Assembly: GCA_012728835.1 (NCBI GenBank) | Contig: JAAYEJ010000029.1 | Span: 1 to 62,478, forward strand | DNA length: 62,478 nt | From: Candidatus Brocadiaceae bacterium | GTDB lineage: Bacteria > Planctomycetota > Brocadiia > SM23-32 | Reading direction: 5' to 3' | Shown: in pieces, positions 32,036 through 39,271 of the stretch | Numbering within the stretch: the first letter of the stretch is position 1 | Layout of the letters: the number at the start of each line of letters is the position of its first letter | Program-made: the position numbers and the translations under genes | Notes under the pieces: generated by a model | The model's database searches: none | What the model was told of the DNA's origin: nothing | What the model saw: the letters and a program-made list of their open reading frames with translations, nothing else

Positions 32036-32089
32036 GCGTGACGGGGCAGCGCCCCGAAGGAACGCCAGAACTCGAGGTGAGCAGGACGA

Positions 32090-32482
32090 ATGGCTGACGA
32101 TTACATCTGGGGAACCGGCCGGCGCAAGAGCGCCGTCGCCAGGGTGCGCATCCGACCCGGCACCGGCGTGATCCGCGTGAACGGACGTGACGTGGAGGAT
32201 TACTTCCCGCGCGAGGGGCATCAGTTGGCCATCAGGGAGCCTCTGCGCGTCACGCACAACCAGGGGCGCTATGACGTGTGGATCGGCGCCCGGGGCGGCG
32301 GACTCACCGGCCAGGCCGAAGCCGCGCAACTCGGCGTGGCCCGCGCGCTCCTGGTCAGCGATGCGTCCCTGCGCGAGGTGCTGAAGGGGGGCGGCCTCCT
32401 GACGCGCGACAGCCGCAGGGTCGAGCGCAAGAAGTACGGAAAGCGCGGCGCGCGGCGGTCCCCGCAGTTCAGCAAGCGCTGA
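32090..32482 (+). CDS. rpsI: 30S ribosomal protein S9
   Basis: A 130-residue S9 of the small subunit. GTGRRKSAVARVRIRPGTG at the N-terminus, the DYFPREGHQLAIREPL segment, GGGLTGQAEAAQLGVARAL and the basic C-terminal tail ending SPQFSKR are diagnostic; the tail reaches the P-site tRNA. It is the second gene of the rplM-rpsI operon and ends before a strong terminator. Confidence 0.98.
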   Translation: MADDYIWGTGRRKSAVARVRIRPGTGVIRVNGRDVEDYFPREGHQLAIREPLRVTHNQGRYDVWIGARGGGLTGQAEAAQLGVARALLVSDASLREVLKGGGLLTRDSRRVERKKYGKRGARRSPQFSKR

Positions 32483-32512
32483 TACGGCCGCAAGCCGAAG
32501 ACGAAGACAAGG

Positions 32513-32552
32513 GCGCCCGCCGCATGCCTCGTGCCTGCGGCGGGCGCTTTTT
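32513..32552 (+). terminator. Rho-independent terminator after rpsI
   Basis: Twelve-bp arms GCGCCCGCCGCA (32513-32524) and TGCGGCGGGCGC (32536-32547), an 11-nt loop, then TTTTT. Confidence 0.92.
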
Positions 32553-32558
32553 CGCGGC

Positions 32559-32584
32559 CCCCGGGCGAGGACGCCCGGGGCTAC
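32559..32584 (-). repeat. GTAG-headed REP-like palindrome at the yebC stop
   Basis: On the minus strand GTAG (32584-32581, containing the yebC TAG stop) is followed by arms CCCCGGGCG and CGCCCGGGG around loop TCCT. A relative with the same TCCT loop lies at 58035-58056. Confidence 0.55.
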
Positions 32585-33333
32585 GCATCGTCCAGTTCGG
32601 CCATCAGCTCCGGCGGCAGGTTGAAGTTGGAGTAGACGGCCGTCACGTCCTCGTCGTTCTCCAGGTCCTCCATCATCTTGAGCACCTTGCGGCCGTCATC
32701 GACGCTCAGGTCGACGTAGGACTGCGGGACCATGGTGACCTCGGCCGACTCCACCTCCAGGCCGGCCTCCCGCAGGGCGTCGCGGACGGCGTGCAGGGAG
32801 CGGGCGTCGCAGCTCACCTCATAGTCGTCCCCGGCCTGTTGGAAGTCGTCCGCCCCGGCCTCAATGGCGATCTCGAACAACTCCTCTTCGGACCGCCCGC
32901 CGGCGGCCAGCAGGATGAGGCCCCGGGTCTCGAACGACCACGACACGCTGCCGCCGGCCGCGAGTTGACCGGCGTGGTCCCCGAATATCTTCCGCATGTT
33001 CGGCGTGGTGCGGTTGCGGTTGTCGGTCAGCGCGTCCACCATGACGGCGGCGCCGCCCGGCCCGTAGCCCTCGAAGCGCACGGCCTCGAGCTGGCTCCCT
33101 TCGAGTTCTCCGGCGCCCTTCAGGATGGCGCGCTCGATGTTGTCCTTCGGCATGTTGACGGCCTTGGCCGCCTCGATGGCGTACTTCAGGTCCAGGTTCA
33201 TGTCCGCGTCCTTGCCGCCGTGGCGCACGGCGGTCATGATCTGCTTGGCGACGCGGCTGAACGTCTTGCCGCGCCGGGCGTCTTCCTTCGCCTTCTTGTG
33301 CTTGATTCCGGCCCAATGGGAATGCCCAGACAT
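32581..33333 (-). CDS. yebC: YebC/PmpR family (TACO1-like) protein
   Basis: A 250-residue YebC-family protein. The N-terminus MSGHSHWAGIKHKKAKEDARRGKTFSRVAKQI, the NMPKDNIERAILKGAG motif and YGPGGAAVMVDALTDNRNRT are diagnostic; three domains fill the usual 240-250 residues. The family was annotated as transcriptional regulators. More recent work on YebC and its mitochondrial homologue TACO1 assigns a role in relieving ribosome stalling at polyproline stretches. A short upstream frame at 33389-33478 encodes PPPPG and may be relevant. The gene has its own promoter at 33512-33540. Confidence 0.95.
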   Translation of the reverse strand: MSGHSHWAGIKHKKAKEDARRGKTFSRVAKQIMTAVRHGGKDADMNLDLKYAIEAAKAVNMPKDNIERAILKGAGELEGSQLEAVRFEGYGPGGAAVMVDALTDNRNRTTPNMRKIFGDHAGQLAAGGSVSWSFETRGLILLAAGGRSEEELFEIAIEAGADDFQQAGDDYEVSCDARSLHAVRDALREAGLEVESAEVTMVPQSYVDLSVDDGRKVLKMMEDLENDEDVTAVYSNFNLPPELMAELDDA

Positions 33334-33388
33334 TTGTTCCTGCTCCGGTCGGGACGATGCGGGATGTGCGCGACGAACGCCGGGAGGG

Positions 33389-33478
33389 TCAGGCACCGGG
33401 GGGCGGAGGCTTGCGCCGGCGCCGGCGGGCGGGACGGCACGCGCGCCGCGGCACGGGATGGCGGAGGATGTCGATCAT
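33389..33478 (-). CDS. Possible 29-residue Arg/Pro-rich leader peptide of yebC
   Basis: The frame lies wholly within the predicted yebC transcript leader. It starts about 27 nt after the predicted transcription start and ends 55 nt before the yebC ATG. The peptide begins MIDILRHPVPRR and ends RRRRRKPPPPGA. PPPPG is a strong ribosome-stalling motif, and five consecutive Arg precede it. No good ribosome-binding site is visible. In GC-rich DNA such a frame could arise by chance, so this is a hypothesis supported by position and content. Confidence 0.35.
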   Translation of the reverse strand: MIDILRHPVPRRACRPARRRRRKPPPPGA

Positions 33479-33511
33479 GATTCGGCCGTCTTGCGAGGGG
33501 AATATACCTCG

Positions 33512-33540
33512 ATTATACGGCATGGCGCGCGCCGTGCCAA
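33512..33540 (-). promoter_or_regulatory. Promoter of yebC
   Basis: On the minus strand TTGGCA (33535-33540) and a perfect TATAAT (33512-33517) are 17 bp apart. The -35 box lies in the first unit of the 22-bp tandem repeat. Confidence 0.7.
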
Positions 33541-33596
33541 GCCCGGCGCGCGGCCGTGCCAAGCCCGGCGCGCAGCCGTGCCAAGCCCGGCGCGCG
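33531..33596. repeat. 22-bp tandem repeat, three copies
   Basis: Units begin at 33531, 33553 and 33575 (GCCGTGCCAA then GCCCGGCGCGCG), differing at the last base only. A degenerate fourth start follows at 33597. Each unit carries a TTGGCA on the minus strand. Confidence 0.9.
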
Positions 33597-33678
33597 GCTG
33601 GCATCCCGGGTCGGCGCCCCCCTATAATGAGGTCCGAGGCCACGGTTGGGGGGCCCTCGGTCTCCGAAAGGGGTGTCC

Positions 33679-34038
33679 GTGAAGACCTGCCGGGTGACGA
33701 TCGCCGATACCGACGGCGTGCTGCTGGACCGGGCCGAGGTGGCCCTGGGGAGCCTGCAGCGCCTGCGCGGCCTGATGGGGCGCCGAGCCCTGCCGCCGGG
33801 CGAGGGCCTGCTGATCCCGCACTGCAGCTCCGTGCACACCTTCTTCATGCGCTTCCCGATCGACGTGGTCTACCTGTGGCGGGACAACCGCGTCCTGAAG
33901 ATCGTCCACGCGATGCGGTGCTGTCGCGTCTCGGCCTGCTGGTCGGCGCGGTCCGTGCTGGAGATGCCGGCGGGCTGGGCAGAGGCACACGACCTGCGCG
34001 CCGGAAGGACCCTGACGTTCCACGACATCGCACCGTGA
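33679..34038 (+). CDS. DUF192 family protein
   Basis: A 119-residue DUF192 protein. The family signature is clear: SLQRLRGLMGRRALPPGEGLLIPHCSSVHTFFMRFPIDVVYLWRDNRVLKI, followed by VLEMPAGWAEAHDLRAGRTLTF. DUF192 is a small beta-rich fold of unknown function, sometimes exported; no signal peptide is seen here. GTG at 33679 is chosen because AAAGGGG precedes it by 5 nt. A TATAAT at 33623-33628 may be its -10 box, with a poor -35. It ends just before repeat array 2. Confidence 0.82.
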   Translation: MKTCRVTIADTDGVLLDRAEVALGSLQRLRGLMGRRALPPGEGLLIPHCSSVHTFFMRFPIDVVYLWRDNRVLKIVHAMRCCRVSACWSARSVLEMPAGWAEAHDLRAGRTLTFHDIAP

Positions 34039-34064
34039 CGGCCACGCGGGGCGACGCGTCGGCT

Positions 34065-34527
34065 GGAGGGGCACGCTCCGTCGTGCCCGCTCCTGCAATG
34101 ACCGGCCGCCTGCCATCCCCGGCCGCGACGGAGCGCGGCCCTCCATTTGCACGGACGGTTCACGCCGTTGGAGGGGCACGCTCCGTCGTGCCCGATCCTG
34201 CAATCACCGGCCGCTCGCCATCCCCGGCCGCGACGGAGCGCGGCCCTCCACTTGCACGGCCGGTTCACGCCGTTGGAGGGGCACGCTCCGTCGTGCCCGC
34301 TCCTGCAATCACCGGCGGCCTGCCATCCCCGGCCGCGACGGAGCGCGGCCCTCCACTTGCACGGACGGTTCACGCCGTTGGAGGGGCACGCTCCGTCGTG
34401 CCCGCTCCTGCAATCACCGGCCGCTCGCCATCCCCGGCCGCGACGGAGCGCGGCCCTCCACCGACTCCCGGCCGCGACGGAGCGCGGCCCTCCACCGACT
34501 CCCGGCCGCGACGGAGCGCGGCCCTCC
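34065..34527. repeat. REP/BIME-like array 2 (four A and six B hairpins)
   Basis: The same hairpins as array 1. A starts at 34065, 34170, 34275 and 34380, an exact 105-bp period. B starts at 34121, 34226, 34331, 34436, 34470 and 34504; the last two steps are 34 bp. All B loops are ACGGAG. The array fills the gap between the converging DUF192 and ilvC genes; the remaining 34528-34563 holds only a short GTAGC/GCTAC palindrome at the ilvC end. Confidence 0.95.
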
Positions 34528-34563
34528 ACTTGCATGCACGCCGCCGCCGGGCAGGTAGCGCGG

Positions 34564-35619
34564 CTACTTGCCCCAGTTCTCCGGGCGGAGGCTGCGGACG
34601 GCCGCGCCCGCGCGCCACATCTCCGAGTTCTTGATCTTGTCCAGCTCGACGCGCAGCTTCTGCTGGTAGTCGGGGCGGCTGTTGCTCTCCAGGACGATGC
34701 GCGTCTCGGTGCCGTTCTTGACGCTCTCGTAGAGCTTCTTGAAGACGGGGGCGACGGCGTCGCGGAAGCGGTCCTTCCAGTCGAGCGCGCCGCGCTGCGC
34801 GGTGGCGCTGCAGTTGGCGTACATCCAGTCCATGCCGTTCTCGGCCACCAGGCGGATGAGGCTCTGGGTGAGTTCCTCGACCGTCTCGTTGAATGCCTCG
34901 CTCGGCGTGTGGCCGTGGGCGCGCAGGACGTTGTACTGCGCCTCCATGACGCCGGCCAGGGCGCCCATCAGGATGCCGCGTTCGCCCGTCAGGTCGCTCC
35001 ACACCTCGTGCTCGAAGCTGGTGGGGAACAGGTAGCCGGAGCCGATGGCGATGCCGACGGCCAGGCAGCGCTCCTCGGCGCGGCCGGTGGCGTCCTGATG
35101 GACGGCGTAGCTGGAGTTGATGCCGCTGCCGTCCAGGAAGTTGCGGCGCACGGACGTTCCGGATCCCTTCGGGGCGACCAGGATCACGTCGACGTCCTCG
35201 GGCGGCACGACGCCGGTCTGCTCGCCGTAGACGATCGAGAAGCCGTGCGAGAAGTAGAGGGCGTCGCCGGCCTTGAGGCAGCCCTTCAGCGCGGGCCAGA
35301 CGATCTTCTGCGCGGCGTCGTTGAGGAGATACTGGACGATCGTGGCCTTCCGGGCGGCCTCCTCGATGGGGAAGAGGGTCTTGCCGGGCTCCCAGCCGTC
35401 GGCGACGGCCCGGTCCCAGTCCGCCTTGAAGTCGGGCGACTGGCCGATGATCACGTTGAATCCGTTGTCGCGCATGTTCAGCGACTGGGCGGGGCCCTGC
35501 ACGCCGTAGCCGATGACGGCGATCACTTCGTCCTTGAGTACCTCGCGGGCCTTCTCCAGTGGGAACTCGTCGCGGGTCACCACGTCCTCGACCACGCCGC
35601 CGAAGTCTATCTTCGCCAT
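34564..35619 (-). CDS. ilvC: Ketol-acid reductoisomerase
   Basis: IlvC (351 residues) isomerises and reduces acetolactate in valine/isoleucine synthesis. The NAD(P) motif GYGVQGPAQSLNMRDNGFNVIIGQ is at about residues 36-59. The all-helical C-terminal domain carries Mg-binding acidic residues (DLTGERGILMGALAGVMEAQY and the ETVEELTQSL helix). The GPAQ and DVILVAPKGSGTSVRRNFL forms resemble the slightly longer Bacteroidetes-like KARI branch. No ilvBN or leuABCD genes flank it. AAGGAG precedes the ATG at 35619. Upstream in-frame GTG 35658 is less likely. Confidence 0.95.
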   Translation of the reverse strand: MAKIDFGGVVEDVVTRDEFPLEKAREVLKDEVIAVIGYGVQGPAQSLNMRDNGFNVIIGQSPDFKADWDRAVADGWEPGKTLFPIEEAARKATIVQYLLNDAAQKIVWPALKGCLKAGDALYFSHGFSIVYGEQTGVVPPEDVDVILVAPKGSGTSVRRNFLDGSGINSSYAVHQDATGRAEERCLAVGIAIGSGYLFPTSFEHEVWSDLTGERGILMGALAGVMEAQYNVLRAHGHTPSEAFNETVEELTQSLIRLVAENGMDWMYANCSATAQRGALDWKDRFRDAVAPVFKKLYESVKNGTETRIVLESNSRPDYQQKLRVELDKIKNSEMWRAGAAVRSLRPENWGK

Positions 35620-35701
35620 GTCGGTGCTCCTTAGCTCAATGGAGGATCGCGCGTTCACGCGCCCACACGGCGATCGGCCGCGGGACGGGTCTCAGAGCGA
35701 C

Positions 35702-35730
35702 ATTCTGCCCTGTCCCGGCCCGTTTTTCAA
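35702..35730 (-). promoter_or_regulatory. Putative promoter of ilvC
   Basis: On the minus strand TTGAAA (35725-35730) and CAGAAT (35702-35707) are 17 bp apart; about 75 nt of leader follow. Confidence 0.5.
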
Positions 35731-35839
35731 GGATACGGAGGCCCCGGGTCTCCGCGATTGCGGCGGCGGCGGCGATGTGGTCTAATCGCCGGAACCGCCG
35801 GCCGCGGCGGGCATCATCGGGGAGTGCGAAGGGACCGAG

Positions 35840-37039
35840 ATGAAGATCGGCTATCTGGACTGCTTCAGCGGCATCAGCGGGGACATGTGCCTGGGTGCGC
35901 TCGTGGATGCGGGCGTGCCCCTGGAGGCCATCGCCGAGGCGCTCGGGACGCTGCACCTGCACGGGTACTCGCTGGAGGCGCACACCGTGCACCGGGCGGG
36001 GATGCGGGCGACCAAGGTCGACGTGGTGCTGGAGCACGACCACCACGGCGACCACGGCCACCATCACCACCACCCGCACCGCGGCCTCAGCGACGTGCTG
36101 GCCATCATCGAGGGCGGCGCGCTGCCGGACAGGGTGGTGGCCGACAGCTCGGCGGTGTTCCGCGCGCTGGCCGAGGCGGAGGCGTTCGTGCACGGCTCGG
36201 ACCCGGAGCAGGTGCACTTCCATGAGGTGGGCGCCGTGGACGCGATCTGCGACATCGTGGGCACCGCGGTGGGGCTGCACGTGCTGGGGCTGGAGGCGAT
36301 CAGGTTCTCGACCGTCAGCCTGGGCGGAGGTACCGTCCGGGCGGCCCACGGCGTGCTGCCCGTGCCCGCGCCGGCCACGGCCGAGCTGCTCAGGGGCCTT
36401 CCGACCGCCGGCGGGCCTGTGGACTTCGAGCTGGCCACGCCGACCGGCGCCGCCATCCTGAAGGCCCTGGGCGAGCCCTCGCCGCGCTGGCCGGCCATGA
36501 CCGTGGAACGGATCGGCTGCGGCGCCGGCGGGCGCGACCTGCAGGAACTGCCCAACGTGCTGCGGCTCGCCGTGGGGACGGCGGCGGAGGGCGGCGGCTT
36601 CGCGGCGGACATCGTCTGGGTGCTGGAGGCCAACCTGGACAACATGACGGGCGAGGAGGTCGGCTACTGCACGGAGCGGCTGCTGGCTGCGGGCGCGCTC
36701 GACGTCTTCACCGTGCCCGTGCAGATGAAGAAGAACCGCCCCGGGGTCGTCCTGACCGTCCTGTGCGCCCCCGAGAAGCTGCAGGAGATGCAGGCGCTGG
36801 TGCTGAGGCATTCGGCGACGCTGGGCGTGCGGTGCGCCCTGCACCACCGCGCGAAGCTGCGCCGCCAGGTCCGCTCCGTGACCACGCCGTGGGGCGAGGT
36901 GCGCGTCAAGGAGGGGTATGTGGACGGCCGCCGGGTGCACTGTGAGCCGGAGTACGAGGACTGCCGGCGAATCGCGGACGAACGCGACCTGCCGTTGCGG
37001 CAGGTCCGGCGTGCGGCGCTGCAGGCCGCCGACGCCTGA
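35840..37039 (+). CDS. larC: Nickel-pincer cofactor biosynthesis protein LarC
   Basis: LarC (399 residues, DUF111) inserts nickel into the pincer nucleotide cofactor of lactate racemase and other LarA-family enzymes. The N-terminus YLDCFSGISGDMCLGALVDAGVP, the histidine-rich stretch at about 75-88 (HDHHGDHGHHHHHPH, a likely nickel-binding loop), HFHEVGAVDAICDIVGTAVGL, and LEANLDNMTGEEVGYCTERLLAAGALDVF are all diagnostic. In some bacteria larC is split by a programmed frameshift; here it is one frame. larB, larE and larA are not in the window. Confidence 0.95.
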   Translation: MKIGYLDCFSGISGDMCLGALVDAGVPLEAIAEALGTLHLHGYSLEAHTVHRAGMRATKVDVVLEHDHHGDHGHHHHHPHRGLSDVLAIIEGGALPDRVVADSSAVFRALAEAEAFVHGSDPEQVHFHEVGAVDAICDIVGTAVGLHVLGLEAIRFSTVSLGGGTVRAAHGVLPVPAPATAELLRGLPTAGGPVDFELATPTGAAILKALGEPSPRWPAMTVERIGCGAGGRDLQELPNVLRLAVGTAAEGGGFAADIVWVLEANLDNMTGEEVGYCTERLLAAGALDVFTVPVQMKKNRPGVVLTVLCAPEKLQEMQALVLRHSATLGVRCALHHRAKLRRQVRSVTTPWGEVRVKEGYVDGRRVHCEPEYEDCRRIADERDLPLRQVRRAALQAADA

Positions 37040-37071
37040 GCGGCGCGCCGGCCGGGGGTGAGGGGCCTCGG

Positions 37072-38181
37072 TCAGGCGGCCCCGGCCGGATCGGGGGCGG
37101 GCGGCTTGGGTTCAGCGTCCTCCCCGGCTTCCTCCACGGCGCGACCGTAGCGCAGGGACAGTCCGACCAGGCACAGCCCCCCCAGGCCGATTCCATAGGT
37201 GTAGAACAGGACGCGGCTGATGAGTGTCACGGCGGCCGCTTCCCCCGGGGAGATGCCGAAGGCTGCGCAGAGCGCGATCATGGCCGTCTCCATGACGCCC
37301 GCGCCCCCCGGCGAGACCGAGATGTCGCCGATGAACGTCGAGATCGTGACGATGGCGACCACCCGCAGGTACCCGGTATCCGCGCCGAGCCCGCGAAACA
37401 GCATGTAGTGCGCCAGGCAGAACAGCAGCCACGCGACTGCCGAGAGCAGGAAGGCCGTGAGCAGGGCGGTCGTGCTGCCGGCCATTCGGGCGATGGGTGC
37501 GGAGATGTTCCGCACCTTCCGCGTTAGGTACTCCTCGAATTCCGCGCACGTGGCGAACCGGAGGCGCAGGATGCCCATGGGGCGGCTGCGGTAGAGCAGC
37601 GGCAGCAGCCGGCGCAGGGCCAGAACCGCACCCTTGACGACCTGCCGGCGCAGGATCACCAGCGTCACAGCGGCGGCCACGACCAGGAGGACGCCGACCT
37701 CCATGGCGAGCTTCGAGTAGAGCCCGATGCCGACGAACAGCACCACGAAGTTGACCGTCGCCATCAGGAAGAGCAGGAAGACGGCGCCGTTGCTGATCTT
37801 GTCGGCCAGAATGGTGCCCAGGTGTGCGGTCTTCTCCCCGCCGAAGGCGCGGCTCATGTAGTAGGCGCGGATCGGTTCGCCGCCCACGCGCGCCCCGGGT
37901 GTGACGACGTTGCCGAAGACGCCGGCCATGTAGATGGGCAGAAGGGCCGCGACGCTGCGGCGGTCGCTCCGGGGCATCAACTGCTGCCAGCGCAGGCACC
38001 AGAGCAGGAACATGGCCATGAAGAGGGCGGCGGCCGAGCCGACGGCGGTCCACTCCATGCGACCCGCCGCCTCCAGGATGCGGCCGAAACCGATGTGCCG
38101 CAGCACGAGGAACAGAAGGCACAGCACCAGCGGCACGGCCAGGGCCTTCAGGGCGTGGAGGAATGTGCGCGCGGTGTTCAT
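37072..38181 (-). CDS. YbhN/UPF0104-type integral membrane protein (LPG synthase TM-like)
   Basis: A 369-residue polytopic membrane protein with about eight hydrophobic segments. It belongs to the lysylphosphatidylglycerol-synthase transmembrane-domain family (YbhN/UPF0104). Landmarks are the WRWQQLMP-like turn (CLRWQQLMP), NVVTPGARVGGEPIRAYYMSR near residue 90-110, and GDISVSPGGAGVMETAMIAL near 300. Members without the catalytic domain are thought to move or use lipids, often beside glycosyltransferases; a glycosyltransferase gene lies upstream on the same strand. The start at 38181 removes an Arg-rich translation of the decamer repeat. Confidence 0.85.
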   Translation of the reverse strand: MNTARTFLHALKALAVPLVLCLLFLVLRHIGFGRILEAAGRMEWTAVGSAAALFMAMFLLWCLRWQQLMPRSDRRSVAALLPIYMAGVFGNVVTPGARVGGEPIRAYYMSRAFGGEKTAHLGTILADKISNGAVFLLFLMATVNFVVLFVGIGLYSKLAMEVGVLLVVAAAVTLVILRRQVVKGAVLALRRLLPLLYRSRPMGILRLRFATCAEFEEYLTRKVRNISAPIARMAGSTTALLTAFLLSAVAWLLFCLAHYMLFRGLGADTGYLRVVAIVTISTFIGDISVSPGGAGVMETAMIALCAAFGISPGEAAAVTLISRVLFYTYGIGLGGLCLVGLSLRYGRAVEEAGEDAEPKPPAPDPAGAA

Positions 38182-38214
38182 CTTCTGCCTGCCCTCCCTG
38201 CATGGCTGAGGCCC

Positions 38215-38352
38215 GCGGAGCAGACGGACGCGCGCGGATGCACACGGACGGACACGGACGCACACGGACGGACACGGACGCACGCGGATGCACACGGGCG
38301 CACGCGGGCGCACACGGACGCACGCGGATGCACACGGACGCACGCGGACATC
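38215..38352. repeat. Decamer minisatellite upstream of the YbhN-type gene
   Basis: About thirteen tandem copies of a 10-bp unit, ACACGGACGC, with variants ACGCGGATGC, ACACGGACGG and ACGCGGGCGC. The period is close to one helical turn. It is in the gap between the YbhN-type gene and the glycosyltransferase gene. Confidence 0.9.
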
Positions 38353-38409
38353 GCCGCCCGGCGGTGCGGGCGCAGTGGAAGCGCGCGAAGGAACATGACG
38401 TCGGCCACC

Positions 38410-39171
38410 TCAGCGTCGCAGGCGGGCGATCGCCGCTGCGTGGTAGACGGTCGCCCAGGTCAGTTGGAGCTTGTCGCAGAGCCGGATGCGGCTGGGGGCG
38501 TCTTCGTAGGAGCAGGGCACGGGCACCTCGGCGATTCGGAAGTCGCGTCTGCGGGCGCGGGCCAGCCGGGCGAACAGGAGCATGGACGAGTGCTCGAAGG
38601 CGTAGCGTCCGGCCTCGGGCAGGTGCCGCGCCAGGTACGCCGCCGTCTCCCGCGAGTAGACGCGGTAGCCGCTCTGCACGTCGCCGATCGGCACGCCGGC
38701 CAGCAGGGCATAGGGGGCGCTGGCCAGCAGGTTCGCCGCGCGCCGGACGGCCGGCATGTGGTCCTGATGCCGGCGGCCGACGACGAGGTCGTAGGGCCCG
38801 ATCAGGCCGCAGAGCCGGGGCAGGAGGGCGGGGTCGTTCTGCATGTCGGCGTCGAGCACGGCCACCGCGTTCCAGTGCGTGTGGCGCGCGGCCGCCTGCA
38901 GTCCGTGCACGACGCCCGCCTGTTTGCCGAGGTTGACCTCGTGGTGGACGGCCTGCACACGGGGATCACACGCCAGACGGTCGAGGATCGCGCCGGTCGA
39001 GTCGGTGGAGCCGTCGTTGACGACGACCACGAGGCCCAGGCCGCAGGCCAGGGCCGCCTCCACGCACCGGGCGAGGTGCCGCTCCTCGTTGTAGGCGGGG
39101 AAGACGGCGGCGACGTGGGCCATGGCCCGCTCGGCGCGCTGCCCTGTCCGCTGCTCCACCCGTATCCGCAT
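38410..39171 (-). CDS. Family 2 glycosyltransferase
   Basis: A 253-residue GT2 enzyme of the dolichyl-phosphate-mannose-synthase-like group. The fold motifs are PAYNEERHLARCVE (about 25-38), VVVNDGSTDSTGAI, and the metal-binding DADMQNDP (about 107-114), followed by VVGRRHQDH and QSGYRVYSRE. No C-terminal membrane helices are present, so it is likely peripheral. The donor and acceptor are unknown; polyprenyl-phosphate glycosylation is a reasonable guess. ATG 39171 is preceded by GGGGGGACG; an alternative ATG 39123 would start just before the catalytic domain. Together with the YbhN-type gene it may modify a lipid. Confidence 0.85.
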   Translation of the reverse strand: MRIRVEQRTGQRAERAMAHVAAVFPAYNEERHLARCVEAALACGLGLVVVVNDGSTDSTGAILDRLACDPRVQAVHHEVNLGKQAGVVHGLQAAARHTHWNAVAVLDADMQNDPALLPRLCGLIGPYDLVVGRRHQDHMPAVRRAANLLASAPYALLAGVPIGDVQSGYRVYSRETAAYLARHLPEAGRYAFEHSSMLLFARLARARRRDFRIAEVPVPCSYEDAPSRIRLCDKLQLTWATVYHAAAIARLRR

Positions 39172-39271
39172 CGTCCCCCCGGCGTCGTGTTGCCTGTGCG
39201 ACGGTCTGCTGCGGCATTATACCAGGGGGGCCGGGGGCGGGGAAGGGCGTTCGCGGCCCCCGGACAGGCGC

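Noticed and set aside
35758-35783. Promoter for larC (TTGCGG ... TCTAAT)
   Set aside because: The spacer is only 14 bp, too short for a normal housekeeping promoter.
38178-38408. Arg/Val/Cys-rich repetitive protein read from the decamer repeat
   Set aside because: It is only the translation of the 10-bp minisatellite and has no start signal or family.
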